Source: an uncultured Acidovorax sp.
Lineage (GTDB): Bacteria; Pseudomonadota; Gammaproteobacteria; Burkholderiales; Burkholderiaceae_C
Length of the DNA stretch: 64,000 nucleotides
Direction of reading: 5' to 3'
NCBI GenBank assembly: GCA_913774955.1
Contig: CAJYKV010000015.1
Location: 372,001 to 436,000 of the forward strand
Shown: piece by piece, positions 36,434-45,664 of the stretch
Layout of the letters: each line of letters starts with the position of its first letter
Numbering within the stretch: position 1 is the first letter of the stretch
The notes under the pieces: model-generated
Database searches by the model: none
What the model was told of the DNA's origin: nothing
Seen by the model: the letters and a program-made list of their open reading frames with translations, nothing else
Translations under genes and position numbers: made by a program

Positions 36434-36903
36434 AGGGGGCGGCTCATCACGATGGCGTCTTCGCGGCCGCCGTCCGCGGCGGGGTAGTAGCGCTTGCGTT
36501 CACCCACGACGCGGAAGCCGTGGGCCAGGTACACGTCGCGGGCGCGCTGGTTGCTCACGCGCACTTCCAGCCAGAGCCACTGGGCCCGCTGGCCGCGCGC
36601 CCAGAGCGCCAGCGCGTCGAGCAGCAAGCGTGCCCAGCCCTGGCGCTGATGGACGGGCGCGACGGTCAGGTTGAGCAGGTGCACCTCGTCCACGCCGCGC
36701 ATGGCCACGAAGTAGCCGATCAGCTCGCCGTCGCCCGCCACCAGCAGCGGCGCCTCGTAGCCCGCGGCGAGCGCGTCGGTGAAATTGCCGCGCGTCCAGG
36801 GGTGGGAATAGGCCTGCTGCTCCACGTCCAGCAGCGCATCGAGCCGCCCGAGCGTGAGCGGCTCGAAACGGACCTCGTCCGGGGCATGCAAGGGAGCGCT
36901 CAT
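36430..36903 (-). CDS. rimI: Ribosomal protein S18-alanine N-acetyltransferase
   Basis: The 157-residue GNAT-fold enzyme acetylates the N-terminal alanine of ribosomal protein S18. The acetyl-CoA-binding segment LTVAPVHQRQGWARLLLDAL (with the QRQGWA P-loop variant of Q/RxxGxG/A), the WLEVRVSNQRARDVYLAHGF block and the closing YYP.....EDAIVMSR motif fit RimI. It overlaps tsaB by four bases upstream and the UDG-like gene by four bases downstream, forming one operon. TsaB-RimI linkage is widespread in Proteobacteria. Confidence 0.93.
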   Translation of the reverse strand: MSAPLHAPDEVRFEPLTLGRLDALLDVEQQAYSHPWTRGNFTDALAAGYEAPLLVAGDGELIGYFVAMRGVDEVHLLNLTVAPVHQRQGWARLLLDALALWARGQRAQWLWLEVRVSNQRARDVYLAHGFRVVGERKRYYPAADGGREDAIVMSRPL

Positions 36904-37682
36904 GCCTGCGAGGATACGGAAGACGGCCCGCCGGCGGAAGGGGGCGCGGTCGCCGCCGCGGCTTCGCGCGCGGCGGCCCGCTCGGCCGTGGTCTGGGCCA
37001 CCTTGTCGCGCACGTAGCGCGGCAGCGCGCCGGCGGCCGGCACCGCGCCGCCCGCCGCGAGCAGTGCCGGTGCGAGGCGCAGCAGGGCCGCCGCGGTGGG
37101 CAGCGCGGCCACGTGGGCGGCCGCAGGCACGCCGGGCGCCAGGCGCTCGCCATAGGCGGCGCGGGCATTGCCGGCCACGGCGTAGCCTTCCGGCACCACC
37201 AGGGCCTCGGGCGCGTACAGGCCGAACGCGTCGCCGTCCTGCGCCGCCTGCCATCCCGTGCCGGCCTGCCATGCATAGCGCGCCGCGTAGACCTCGTCCA
37301 TGCGGGCGTCGAGCACCGCCACCACGCGCGTGCAGCCGTGCGCGGCGCGCGCCTCCTCGGCCACCGCGAGCAGCGTGTCCACCGGCAGCACGGGCACGCC
37401 CTGGCCGCCGCGCGCGCCGAACGCGAGCCCCTGGGCCACCGAGCAGGCGGTGCGCAGCCCGGTGAACGAACCGGGGCCCCGGCCGAACACGATCGCATCC
37501 AGGGTGTCGAACGACAGCCCGGCCTCCGCCAGCAGGCCCCGGATCGCCGGCAGCAGCCCGGCGGATGCCTGGGCGCCGCCGGGCGCGCTGCGCTCCCAGG
37601 TCTGCGCGGCGCCGTCCGCCGCCGGCCGCTGGACGGCGATGGACAGGGTATCGGTGCTGGTATCGAAGGCGAGCAGGTGCAT
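36900..37682 (-). CDS. tsaB: tRNA t6A biosynthesis protein TsaB
   Basis: The 260-residue ASKHA-fold protein is the partner of TsaD in adding threonylcarbamoyl to A37 of ANN-decoding tRNAs. The start LLAFDTSTDTLSIAVQ and the motif GRGPGSFTGLRTACSVAQGLAFG are intact; the C-terminal half is Ala-rich and variable as usual. The Sua5-type enzyme for the first step of the same pathway is encoded at 43465-44475. It heads the operon tsaB-rimI-UDG-like, each gene overlapping the next. Confidence 0.93.
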   Translation of the reverse strand: MHLLAFDTSTDTLSIAVQRPAADGAAQTWERSAPGGAQASAGLLPAIRGLLAEAGLSFDTLDAIVFGRGPGSFTGLRTACSVAQGLAFGARGGQGVPVLPVDTLLAVAEEARAAHGCTRVVAVLDARMDEVYAARYAWQAGTGWQAAQDGDAFGLYAPEALVVPEGYAVAGNARAAYGERLAPGVPAAAHVAALPTAAALLRLAPALLAAGGAVPAAGALPRYVRDKVAQTTAERAAAREAAAATAPPSAGGPSSVSSQA

Positions 37683-37903
37683 GGCGTGGGGGCGGGGGAA
37701 ATCTCCGAACGGCCTGCGCGGGCGGTCATGGCGGATGCGCCGCCCGTGTCATCGACGACACGGCCGTCAGCGCCATCGGCAGGAGGCGCGGCGGAAGCCT
37801 GGGCAGGACGCGCGGGCAGGAGGACCGGCATTATCCGCCCAGCGCCATGGCCAGGCGCGTGCCGGGACATGTCTTCGGGTGCCGCCGCTCTAGACTTCCT
37901 CCC

Positions 37904-39508
37904 ATGCCATCGCCGAACTCCCTCGTTCCCCGCCCCGACTGCCTCCTTCCATCTCCCTCCCGCGGCCTGCCTGCACCTGACGCTTTCCACGGACCGCAGC
38001 GCGCGAGCGCCGGCCTGCTGCGGCGGCTCGCCTGCGCGGCCGGCTGGGCGCTGTGCCTGGCGCCGGCCCTCGTGCACGCGCAAGCCGCGGAGCCCGCCCG
38101 AAAAGCCGCGCCCGCCGCGCGCCCGGCCCTCGTGGTGCGCGCGGCGGACAATGCACTGCCGCCCGCTGTGGCCGCCGCCCTGCAGCGTGCCAAGGTTCCG
38201 CCGGAAGCCGTGTCCTTCGTGGTGGCGGATGCCGATGCGCGCCAGCCCGCCCGCCTCGCCTGGCGCGCGCAGGAGCCCATGAACCCCGCCTCGGTGATGA
38301 AGCTCGTCACCACCTATGCGGCCCTGGAACTGCTGGGCCCGGCCTACACCTGGGACACGCCCGTCTACCTCGACGCGCGCCCGCAGGCCGGCGCGCTGCG
38401 CGGCAACGTCTACCTCCGCGGCGTGGGCGATCCGCAACTGGTGGTGGAGCGCCTCTGGCTGCTGCTGCGTCGCCTGCAGGCCCAGGGCGTGCAGGTCATC
38501 CTGGGCGACATCGTGCTCGACCGCAGCGCTTTCGAACTGCCCGCGCACGATGCCGCGCAGTTCGACGGCGAGCCCCTGCGGCCCTACAACGCATCGCCCG
38601 ACGCGCTGCTCGTCAACTTCAAATCGGTCGCGCTGACCTTCGTGCCCGACGCGGCGGCCGGTGTGGCGCGTATGCACGCCGAGCCGCCGCTCGCTGGATC
38701 GCCGTGGCCGGAGACGGTGCCCCTGGCAGCCCCCGGCACCGAGTGCGGCGACTGGCGCGCGGCGCTCCGGCCCGAGACCCCCGCGGGCGCCGAAGCCGGG
38801 CGCGTGGTGTTCCAGGGCGTCTATCCCGCGTCCTGCGGGGAGCGCACCTGGTCGGTGGCACCGCCCGATCCGCAGGGCTTCGCCGCCCGGGCGATCGAAG
38901 GCCTCTGGCGCGACCTGGGGGGCAAGATCACGGGCAGCGTGCGCGACGGCCGCGTGCCGCCGGGGCTCGCGCCCGCGTTCACCGTGCCGTCTCCGCCGCT
39001 CGCGGAGGCGGTGCGCGCGATCAACAAATACAGCAACAACGTGATGACGCAGCAGGTCTTCCTGACCATCGCCCTGCAGAAGAACGGCACCGGCACGTTC
39101 GACGGCGCGCGCAATGCGGTGGACCAGTGGTGGCGCCAGCGCGTGCCCGGCACCGAGCCCCCGGTGCTGGACAACGGCGCCGGCCTGAGCCGCGAGGCGC
39201 GCGTGAGCGCGGCGTCGCTGGCGCGCATGCTGCAGGCGGCCTGGGCGTCGCCGGTCATGCCGGAGCTGCTGTCGTCCCTGCCGATCGCCGGCGCGGACGG
39301 CACGCTGCGCCGCTCCGCCATGGGCCGCGCCACCCGGGCGGCGCACCTCAAGACCGGCACGCTGCGCGATGCCTCGGCGCTCGCCGGATTCGTGCATGCA
39401 GCGGGCGGCCGGCGCTACGTGGTCGTGGCCATCGCCAACCACCCGAATGCCGCGGCGGCCCGCCCGGCGATGGAGGCGCTGGTGGAATGGGCCGCGTCGG
39501 AGCGCTGA
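37904..39508 (+). CDS. dacB: D-alanyl-D-alanine carboxypeptidase/endopeptidase (PBP4), S13 family
   Basis: The 534-residue periplasmic enzyme trims peptidoglycan cross-links. A signal peptide (WALCLAPALVHAQA after about 45 residues) leads to the penicillin-binding fold with NPASVMK (Ser130, Lys133), YSNNVMTQQ (Ser377-Asn-Asn) and LKTGTL (Lys483). The large insert between the first two motifs, with the DIVLDRSAF block, is typical of S13 enzymes. The N-terminus is long before the hydrophobic core, so a later start is possible, but no better ribosome site is seen. It is divergent from tsaB. Confidence 0.93.
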   Translation: MPSPNSLVPRPDCLLPSPSRGLPAPDAFHGPQRASAGLLRRLACAAGWALCLAPALVHAQAAEPARKAAPAARPALVVRAADNALPPAVAAALQRAKVPPEAVSFVVADADARQPARLAWRAQEPMNPASVMKLVTTYAALELLGPAYTWDTPVYLDARPQAGALRGNVYLRGVGDPQLVVERLWLLLRRLQAQGVQVILGDIVLDRSAFELPAHDAAQFDGEPLRPYNASPDALLVNFKSVALTFVPDAAAGVARMHAEPPLAGSPWPETVPLAAPGTECGDWRAALRPETPAGAEAGRVVFQGVYPASCGERTWSVAPPDPQGFAARAIEGLWRDLGGKITGSVRDGRVPPGLAPAFTVPSPPLAEAVRAINKYSNNVMTQQVFLTIALQKNGTGTFDGARNAVDQWWRQRVPGTEPPVLDNGAGLSREARVSAASLARMLQAAWASPVMPELLSSLPIAGADGTLRRSAMGRATRAAHLKTGTLRDASALAGFVHAAGGRRYVVVAIANHPNAAAARPAMEALVEWAASER

Positions 39509-39669
39509 GGCGGCGGGACGAGGCGGGCAGGCGCCAGCGGGATACCATCTGCACGGCCGAGTTTCGTGAGCGGGTTTCCGACGCGGCCGTTCCCCGGAAA
39601 CCGGGGATGCGGTATCGGTGATTCCCCTGCCCTGTGCGCAATGGTCACGGGATTACCATGAGTCTCCAT

Positions 39670-39692
39670 AAAGCGCACGACCGTGCTTTTTT
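39670..39692 (+). terminator. Weak intrinsic terminator-like hairpin
   Basis: AAAGCGCAC, loop GACC and GTGCTTT form a short bulged stem followed by six T. It lies 160 bases after dacB and only 25 bases before the GTG start of the next gene, so it could end dacB transcription or act as an attenuator in the leader of the SGNH gene. Confidence 0.4.
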
Positions 39693-39716
39693 CCCAACTA
39701 CCTTGACGGAGCGAAC

Positions 39717-40868
39717 GTGATCTCTAGAACCATTTACAACAGAGCGTCCTGGTCCGTGGTGGCCGCGGCCTGCATGCTCGCGGCCTGCGGCGGCGGCGGT
39801 TCCGACACCACGCCGGCGGCTCGCGTGACCTCTGTGAAGGTCATGGGCGACAGCCTCGCCGACAGCGGTACCTTCGGCTACAAGTTCACCGTGCAGGGCT
39901 CTGCGGCCACCGGCACCGGCTCCTCGCAGATCTGGCCCGAGCGCGTCGCCACGAACTACGACCAGTCGCTGTGCGCGCATTACCGGTTCAACGGCGCCTC
40001 GTTCGCTGTCAATGCCGCCTGCACCAACTACGCGGTCGGCGGCGGCCGCATCAACAACCCCACGGCGGCCACCGCGCCCACCTCGATCACGCAGCAGATC
40101 AAGGATGCCGGCACCGCCGGCTACTCCGACGGCGATCTGGTCCTGATCGACGGCGGCGGCAACGACGCCGCCGATCTGGTCGGCGCCTACCTGCGCATCT
40201 CCTCCGACCGCGGTGCCTCCTACCGCGCGCTGCTGCTCACGCTGCTCGATGCCACCACCGTCACGAACGCCTTCGCGGGCGGCTCGGCGGGGCTGGCGCA
40301 GGCGGGCGGCCTCTACATGCAGGCCCTGGCCACGCAGTTCGCGGGCACCATCCGCGCCAACACCCTCGACAAGGGCGCCAAGCGCGTGGCCGTGCTCAAC
40401 GCCCCCGGCATCACGCTCACGCCGCGCTTCCGCTTCGTGCTGGCCAGCATCTCCGCTGCCAACGGCGCCGCCGCCGCCACGCAGGCCGAAGCCGTGTTCG
40501 ACGGCTGGGTGCAGGCCTTCAACGCCCGCCTCGGCGCTTCGCTGAGCGGCGACGCCCGCGTCACGGTGGTGGACTTCTACAGCTCCTTCAAGGACCAGGC
40601 CGTCAACCCGGCGGGCTACCAGCTCACCAACGTGACCACGCCGGCCTGCCCGGTCACCGGCCGCGGCAGCGATGGCCTGCCCACCTACGACTTCCCGACC
40701 TGCACCGCCGCCGCGCTCTCGGCCGCCACGCCGCCCGCCGGTGCCACCGGCGGCGCCGACTGGTGGAAGAGCTACGGCTTCGCCGACAGCTTCCATCCCA
40801 CCCCCTACGGGCACCAGCTGATCGCCCAGCTGGTGGCACGTTCGCTCGCCCAGGCGGGCTGGCTGTGA
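39717..40868 (+). CDS. SGNH/GDSL-family esterase-like lipoprotein, intact active site
   Basis: The 383-residue protein has a lipobox (LAAC, Cys24) followed by a Gly-rich linker. The SGNH hydrolase fold shows block I VMGDSLADSG (nucleophile Ser46), block III DGGGNDAADL with the oxyanion Asn, and block V FADSFHPTPYGHQL (Asp357, His360). All catalytic residues are present, so it is a likely periplasmic or surface lipase/esterase. Cys pairs such as CPVTGRGSDG and PTCTA suggest disulfides. It starts at GTG with an ACGGAG ribosome site. An OmpW gene follows after 20 bases. A paralogue without active residues lies on the other strand at 42418. Confidence 0.88.
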   Translation: MISRTIYNRASWSVVAAACMLAACGGGGSDTTPAARVTSVKVMGDSLADSGTFGYKFTVQGSAATGTGSSQIWPERVATNYDQSLCAHYRFNGASFAVNAACTNYAVGGGRINNPTAATAPTSITQQIKDAGTAGYSDGDLVLIDGGGNDAADLVGAYLRISSDRGASYRALLLTLLDATTVTNAFAGGSAGLAQAGGLYMQALATQFAGTIRANTLDKGAKRVAVLNAPGITLTPRFRFVLASISAANGAAAATQAEAVFDGWVQAFNARLGASLSGDARVTVVDFYSSFKDQAVNPAGYQLTNVTTPACPVTGRGSDGLPTYDFPTCTAAALSAATPPAGATGGADWWKSYGFADSFHPTPYGHQLIAQLVARSLAQAGWL

Positions 40869-40888
40869 AGCAGGCAGGAGCACATTCC

Positions 40889-41581
40889 ATGGCACGGTTC
40901 ATTCCTTCCGCACCCTCCGCCGCCGCGCTCGCCGCAGGCGCCCTCGCACTGCTCGCCTGCGGCAGCGCCTCCGCGCAGGTCGCCGGCACCTGGAGCGTGC
41001 GCCTCGGCGCCACGCACATCGCGCCGCAGGTCAAGAGCGGCAACCTCTCGGCGCCGAGCTTCCCCGGCACCACGGTGGATGTCCACTCCGCTTCCGCGCT
41101 CACGGGCGGCATCAACTACATGGTGACCGACAACTGGGCGATCGACGTGCCGGTCGGCCTGCCGTTCAAGCACAAGTTCTACGGCGACGGCGCCATCTCG
41201 GGCGTGGGCCAGGTCGGCGAGACCAAGGTCATTCCCGCCACCGTGTTCGCGCAGTACCGCTTCGGCGAGGCGAACGCCACCTTCCGCCCCTACGTGGGCC
41301 TGGGCGTCACCTATGCCAAGTTCTTCAAGGAGCGCACCACCGCGCCGCTGAACGGCCTGACCGGCGGCACGCCCGCCAATCCCACCACCGCGTCCATCGA
41401 CGACAAGTGGGGCATCACGCCGCAGATCGGCTTCGTGTGGAACATCAACGAGAAGTGGTTCGTCGATGCGGCCTACTACAAGAGCTTCCTGAAGACCAAG
41501 ACCCATCTCTCGAGCGGGCAGAGCATCGACATCCGCCTGAATCCCAACGTCTTCGCCGTGGGCGTGGGCTACCGGTTCTGA
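40889..41581 (+). CDS. ompW: OmpW family outer-membrane protein
   Basis: The 230-residue protein has a signal peptide (AAALAAGALALLACGSASA) and an eight-strand barrel of the OmpW type. Characteristic pieces are WSVRLGATHIAPQVKSG, the YMVTDNWAIDVPVGLPFKHKF block, AQYRFGEANATFRPYVGLGVTYAKFF and the closing NPNVFAVGVGYRF with terminal Phe for Bam recognition. OmpW proteins form small hydrophobic channels. It follows the SGNH lipoprotein gene by 20 bases and ends at a strong terminator, so the two form one unit. Confidence 0.93.
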   Translation: MARFIPSAPSAAALAAGALALLACGSASAQVAGTWSVRLGATHIAPQVKSGNLSAPSFPGTTVDVHSASALTGGINYMVTDNWAIDVPVGLPFKHKFYGDGAISGVGQVGETKVIPATVFAQYRFGEANATFRPYVGLGVTYAKFFKERTTAPLNGLTGGTPANPTTASIDDKWGITPQIGFVWNINEKWFVDAAYYKSFLKTKTHLSSGQSIDIRLNPNVFAVGVGYRF

Positions 41582-41641
41582 GCGCGGACTCCGGCGGTCG
41601 GACAGGGCCCCGAGGGCATCCGATCGAAAGGGCATCAAAAG

Positions 41642-41673
41642 AAAAGGCGGCGTGTGCGACACGCCGCCTTTTT
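41642..41673. terminator. Strong bidirectional intrinsic terminator
   Basis: A perfect 12-base stem, AAGGCGGCGTGT and its complement, encloses the loop GCG; A-rich and T-rich flanks on either side give a U-tract in both directions. It lies between the convergent ompW (stop at 41581) and thioesterase (stop at 41753) genes and serves both. Confidence 0.92.
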
Positions 41674-41752
41674 GCTTTGTTGGCGTCTGTATCCGCAGTC
41701 GCTAGACCGCCGGATCGGGATGTGCGGTCCGCTGCCGCCTCAGGTTCGGAAA

Positions 41753-42160
41753 TCAGCCGGCAGGGACAACCGTCCCCTGGGCCAGGGCACAGAGCTTGCG
41801 GGTCTCTCCGTCCTCCGCATGGATCTCGCACTGGCAAATCGCCATCCGTTTGCCGGTGCTGCGGGCCTGGGCGCTGGCGACGAGCCGTGTGCCCATGCCG
41901 GGGCGGAGGTAGTTGATCTTGAATTCGACCGTCAGCGCGTTGCCTCCCAACGCAATCCCACCCGCGAAGGTAATGGCGTTGTCCGCGAGGTAGCTGATGA
42001 CGCCGCCATGCACGAAACCGTGCTGCTGCAAATGGTGCTCCTGGATGGCGAGGGAAAGCTCTGCGCTGTCTCCCGTGGTCGCCGTCAGCTCCGCGCCGAC
42101 GAAACGGCTGAAGGGCTGGCTGGCGAATAGCTGCTGTGCGAATTCCTGAATGTCGGTCAT
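41753..42160 (-). CDS. PaaI/hotdog-fold thioesterase
   Basis: The 135-residue protein has the hotdog fold with HGFVHGGVISYLADNAITFAG, the helix bearing the Asp of the 4HBT-II active site, followed by TVEFKINYLRPGMG and an ARSTGKRMAICQCEI strand. Family members hydrolyse aromatic or acyl-CoA thioesters; the substrate is unknown. The ATG at 42160 is the family-like start (MTDIQEFAQQLF); a longer frame to 42301 is rejected. It is a single gene ending at the shared terminator. Confidence 0.9.
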   Translation of the reverse strand: MTDIQEFAQQLFASQPFSRFVGAELTATTGDSAELSLAIQEHHLQQHGFVHGGVISYLADNAITFAGGIALGGNALTVEFKINYLRPGMGTRLVASAQARSTGKRMAICQCEIHAEDGETRKLCALAQGTVVPAG

Positions 42161-42306
42161 GGCCTGTTTCCTGAAGGGGGCTGGGGGGCTCCACGGGTCC
42201 CTGGCCGGATCCGCGCAGCAAGTGATCCCTGCCGTAGATTCTCTAGGGGAGTCTCCATGTCTTCGCATGTCCGGATTCGGACACAGTATGCATCCATGCA
42301 CCCGAC

Positions 42307-42339
42307 AAAAAAAAGCCAGTCAGCGGCGCACTGACTGGC
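42307..42339 (-). terminator. Intrinsic terminator of the degenerate SGNH gene
   Basis: On the minus strand GCCAGTCAG, a 7-base loop and CTGACTGGC form a perfect 9-base stem followed by eight T. It lies 79 bases after the stop at 42418. A gene with such a clean terminator is likely transcribed. Confidence 0.9.
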
Positions 42340-42417
42340 ATCGGACCCGAAGGTCGGCCTTCCATGGGGCCCTGCCCGAGGCAAGGCGGCACCGGCTCCG
42401 GCCGGTGCGCCTTTGCA

Positions 42418-43368
42418 TCACCAACGGGCGCGCAGGCGGTCGTAGGCGTAGGTGCCGAACTGGCGGTGGGCCGAGGGCGCCATGTAGATGCTGTCGGCGA
42501 ACACGTAGCGGTTCTGGTCCGCGCCGCTCACCAGCGTGGACGTGTTGCAACGCAGGGAGCTGACCTGGCCCGTGCCGATGCCGATGTCGTTGCCGGAGGA
42601 GACCGACGTGCAGACCGGGTTGTCCTTGTTGGTGAAGTTGTAGCCGCCCGGCGAGCCGATGAACAGGTTGGAGTAGTACTCCAGGTCGACGTACAGCACG
42701 GTCTTGCCCAGGTCTTCGATGCTCACGAGCAGCGCCTGGTTGAAGCGAGTGCTCGCGGAGCTCAGCAGGCTCTGCTGGCCGAGCGCCACGGCCCAGGGGC
42801 TCTTGCCCAGGTCGTACGTGCCGATGACCACCACGTGCTTGGCGCCCGCGTCCGAGAGGCGGCGCACCTGGGCGGCCATTTCCTTGCCGGCGGTGGTGGC
42901 GGAGGCGAGGAAGTCGTCGGTCGACAGCGTACCGGCCGTGACGGCGTTCATGCCGGCCACGATGTCGCTGATGCCGCCGTTCATGAGCACCAGGTTGCTG
43001 TCGCCCAGCGTGTTCGAGGCGAGGAATTTCGTGACCTGCTGCGTGATGGAAGGCGCCGAGCCGCCGGCGGCGTCGGTCGTGGCCGTCACGCGCGCATTGC
43101 CCTGGGCATAGGCCGTGCCGCCCGAGGCCGACGGCGTGATCGTGCTGCCGTAGTTGCTGGCGATCTGCAGCGTCCAGTTGTTGATGGAGCCGTCATTGAC
43201 CGTGTAGCGCGCACCGTTCTGGCCGATGTCGGTGAAACCGTCGCCGAACGTGACGATGCGGTCCGGCGTCAGCGCAGATTCCGTGGTGCTGGATCCGCAG
43301 GCGGCCACGAGGGCGGCCGATGCGCAGGCGGCGATCAGGAACGAGCGGCGCATCCAATTTGCTGCCAT
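42418..43368 (-). CDS. SGNH-like lipoprotein with catalytic residues replaced
   Basis: The 316-residue lipoprotein (VAAC, Cys24) shares the SGNH layout with the intact protein at 39717. Each key residue differs: block I reads TFGDGFTDIG, with Gly44 for the nucleophile Ser; block III reads NGGISDIV, with Ser134 for the oxyanion Asn; block V reads FADSIYMAPSAH, with Tyr295 for the catalytic His. The reading frame is intact throughout, with a normal start and terminator, so this is not a decaying pseudogene. A binding or structural role at the cell surface is inferred. GDSL-like folding rather than hydrolysis is the safest description. Confidence 0.85.
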   Translation of the reverse strand: MAANWMRRSFLIAACASAALVAACGSSTTESALTPDRIVTFGDGFTDIGQNGARYTVNDGSINNWTLQIASNYGSTITPSASGGTAYAQGNARVTATTDAAGGSAPSITQQVTKFLASNTLGDSNLVLMNGGISDIVAGMNAVTAGTLSTDDFLASATTAGKEMAAQVRRLSDAGAKHVVVIGTYDLGKSPWAVALGQQSLLSSASTRFNQALLVSIEDLGKTVLYVDLEYYSNLFIGSPGGYNFTNKDNPVCTSVSSGNDIGIGTGQVSSLRCNTSTLVSGADQNRYVFADSIYMAPSAHRQFGTYAYDRLRARW

Positions 43369-43464
43369 AGGGAAATTCTCCAGAAAAATTGAGCAAGAGT
43401 GTAACGACTGGCGTTGTAAGGCTTTGCAACCGGCGGGGCGGTCCGTGGACGGCGGAAAACGGCG

Positions 43465-44475
43465 TCACGCCGCAGCGGCACGCTGCAGCCGGTCCCGCAC
43501 GCCTTCCCACTCCGGGGTGCCGGGCGGGGTTTCGATCCAGATGAGTTTCACACCCGCGTCATCGAAGTCCCGCAAAGCGGCGAAAAGTTCCTGCGCCGCC
43601 GCCGCCGCATCCCGGGGCATGGCGCGCTGCAGCACCCGCGGCGACGGCGAGCGCAGCGCCGTGCGCGCATACACCGCCAGATGCGCGGCGTCGGCGCCCA
43701 GCAGGTCCAGTCCCGTCTGCAGTGCCTTCGCGTCCATGAGCCGCACCTTGGCGCTGGGCGCGTAGTGCGCCTCCAGCGTGCCGGAGGCCCGCGGCGTATG
43801 GGAGGGCAGGTCTTCCTTCGACAGCGGGGCGAGCCCGCAGGCATCGGCGATCTGCGCGCGCGTGATCGCGCCGGGGCGCAGCAGCACCGGCACGCCGCGC
43901 GTGCAGTCGATGATGGTCGATTCGATGCCCACCTCGCAGGCCCCGCCGTCGAGCACCAGCAGGTCATCGCCGAATTCGCCGCGCACGTGCTGCGCGGTGG
44001 TGGGGCTCACGCGGCCGAAGCGGTTGGCGCTGGGTGCGGCCACGCCGTGCACCGGCCTGCCTTCCAGCTCCGGACCGTCCGATGCGCAGGCCCGCAGCAC
44101 CGCCTGCGCCACCGGGTGGGCGGGGCAGCGCAGGCCGACGCTGTCCTGGCCGCCGGCAGCGGCCGCCGCAACGTCGGGGCGGCGCGGCAGGATCAGGGTC
44201 AGCGGCCCGGGCCAGAACGCGCGCACCAGGGCGTCCGCGAACGGCGGCACCGAGGCCGCGAAATGCGTGATGCCCTCCGGCCCGGCCACATGCACGATCA
44301 GCGGGTGGTCGCTCGGCCGGCCCTTGGCCTGGAAGATCCGCGCCACGGCGGCATCGCTCGCGGCGTCCGCCGCGAGGCCGTACACCGTCTCGGTGGGCAG
44401 GCCCAGCAGGTGCCCGGTGCGCAGGGCCGTGGCCGCCGCGGCGATGGAGGAGGGCTGCCGGCCGTCGAGGATCAT
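43465..44475 (-). CDS. L-threonylcarbamoyladenylate synthase (Sua5 type)
   Basis: The 336-residue enzyme makes threonylcarbamoyl-AMP from threonine, bicarbonate and ATP, the first step of t6A tRNA modification. The YrdC domain (LGLPTETVYGLAADA, KGRPSDHPLIVHV, FWPGPLTLILPR, GVAAPSANRFGRVSPT) is followed by a Sua5 C-terminal domain from about 215 (PRASGTLEAHYAP). The long two-domain form distinguishes Sua5 from TsaC. It is 10 bases after purK on the same strand, so it is probably part of the purEK operon. TsaB of the same pathway is at 36900. Confidence 0.95.
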   Translation of the reverse strand: MILDGRQPSSIAAAATALRTGHLLGLPTETVYGLAADAASDAAVARIFQAKGRPSDHPLIVHVAGPEGITHFAASVPPFADALVRAFWPGPLTLILPRRPDVAAAAAGGQDSVGLRCPAHPVAQAVLRACASDGPELEGRPVHGVAAPSANRFGRVSPTTAQHVRGEFGDDLLVLDGGACEVGIESTIIDCTRGVPVLLRPGAITRAQIADACGLAPLSKEDLPSHTPRASGTLEAHYAPSAKVRLMDAKALQTGLDLLGADAAHLAVYARTALRSPSPRVLQRAMPRDAAAAAQELFAALRDFDDAGVKLIWIETPPGTPEWEGVRDRLQRAAAA

Positions 44476-44485
44476 GGCGGCGGCC

Positions 44486-45664
44486 TCAGAACGGCGCGAT
44501 GCCGAGCAGCGCGGCGGCCTGCAGCGCCGTGGCGCGCGCGGCCTCCGCGGTGGGCGCGGTGACGTTGAGGTGGCCCATCTTGCGCCCGGGCTTGGCCTGC
44601 GCCTTGCCGTACAGATGCAGGTGCGTGCCGGGCAGCGCCAGTACGGCCTCCCAGGCCGGCGTGCGCTCCTGCGGTCCCTGCGCGAACCACAGGTCGCCCA
44701 GCAGGTTCAGCATCACGGCGGCACTGTGCTGGCGCGGCTGCACGAGCGGCAGCCGCGCCATCGTGCGCACCTGCAGCTCGAACTGCGACACGTCGCAGGC
44801 GTTCTGGCTGTAATGGCCGCTGTTGTGGGGGCGCGGGGCGATCTCGTTCACCACCAGCGAGCCGTCTTCCAGCACGAAGAACTCCACGCACAGCACGCCC
44901 ATATAGGCCACACCGTCCGCGATCGATTTCGCCGCCGCTACCGCCTGCTGCGCGACGTCAGCTGGCACGTTCCCCGCATGCACCTCGGTCACCGCGAGGA
45001 TGCCGTCCCGGTGCAGGTTGCGCTGCACCGGCAGGTGCACGCAGGCGCCGTCGTGGCCGCGCGCCACGATCACCGAGCACTCGAAGGCGAGCGGCAGGCG
45101 CTTTTCCAGCACGCAGGGCACGCGGCCCATCGCCTCCCAGGCGGCGGCGAGTTCCGCGGGCGTGGCCACGCGCGCCTGCCCCTTGCCGTCGTAGCCCATC
45201 CGCGACGTCTTCAGGATGCCCGGCAGCAGCGCGGGCGGCACGGCCTCCATCTGGCCGGGCGTCTCGATCACCGCGTAGGGCGCGCAGGGCACGCCGCAGG
45301 CTCCGAAATGCGCCTTCTCGCGGGCGCGGTCCTGGGCGATCGCCACGGCGTCCGCCGCGGGCGCCACGGGCCGTTCGGCGCCGAGCGTGCGCAGCGCCTG
45401 CGCCGGCACGTTCTCGAACTCGGTGGTGACGGCGTCCGACAGCGCGGCGAGGCGCGCCAGGCCGTCCGGGTCCTCGTAGGCCGTGCGGACGTGGTGGTGG
45501 CTGATGCGGCCGGCCGGGCTGTCCCCGTCGGGATCGAGCACCGCCGTGAAGTAGCCCATGGCCTGCGCGGCATGCGCGAACATGCGGCCCAGTTGCCCGC
45601 CGCCCAGCACGCCCAGGGTGGCGCCCGGCAGGATCGGGCGCTGCGTGGCGTCCGGCGCGCTCAT
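44486..45664 (-). CDS. purK: 5-(carboxyamino)imidazole ribonucleotide synthase
   Basis: The 392-residue ATP-grasp enzyme converts AIR, ATP and bicarbonate to N5-CAIR in purine synthesis. Seen are [18 protein letters not shown], the TTEFENVPA motif, [12 protein letters not shown], the [26 protein letters not shown] block and a C-terminal GHLNVTAPT segment. The start ATG overlaps the purE stop (ATGA). PurE and PurK act consecutively, so coupling keeps the unstable intermediate flowing. Length is typical of bacterial PurK. Confidence 0.97.
   Translation of the reverse strand: MSAPDATQRPILPGATLGVLGGGQLGRMFAHAAQAMGYFTAVLDPDGDSPAGRISHHHVRTAYEDPDGLARLAALSDAVTTEFENVPAQALRTLGAERPVAPAADAVAIAQDRAREKAHFGACGVPCAPYAVIETPGQMEAVPPALLPGILKTSRMGYDGKGQARVATPAELAAAWEAMGRVPCVLEKRLPLAFECSVIVARGHDGACVHLPVQRNLHRDGILAVTEVHAGNVPADVAQQAVAAAKSIADGVAYMGVLCVEFFVLEDGSLVVNEIAPRPHNSGHYSQNACDVSQFELQVRTMARLPLVQPRQHSAAVMLNLLGDLWFAQGPQERTPAWEAVLALPGTHLHLYGKAQAKPGRKMGHLNVTAPTAEAARATALQAAALLGIAPF

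Noticed and set aside
42418-43368. Calling the degenerate SGNH gene a pseudogene
   Set aside because: No frameshift or premature stop, normal lipobox and length, and a strong terminator; only the active-site residues differ.
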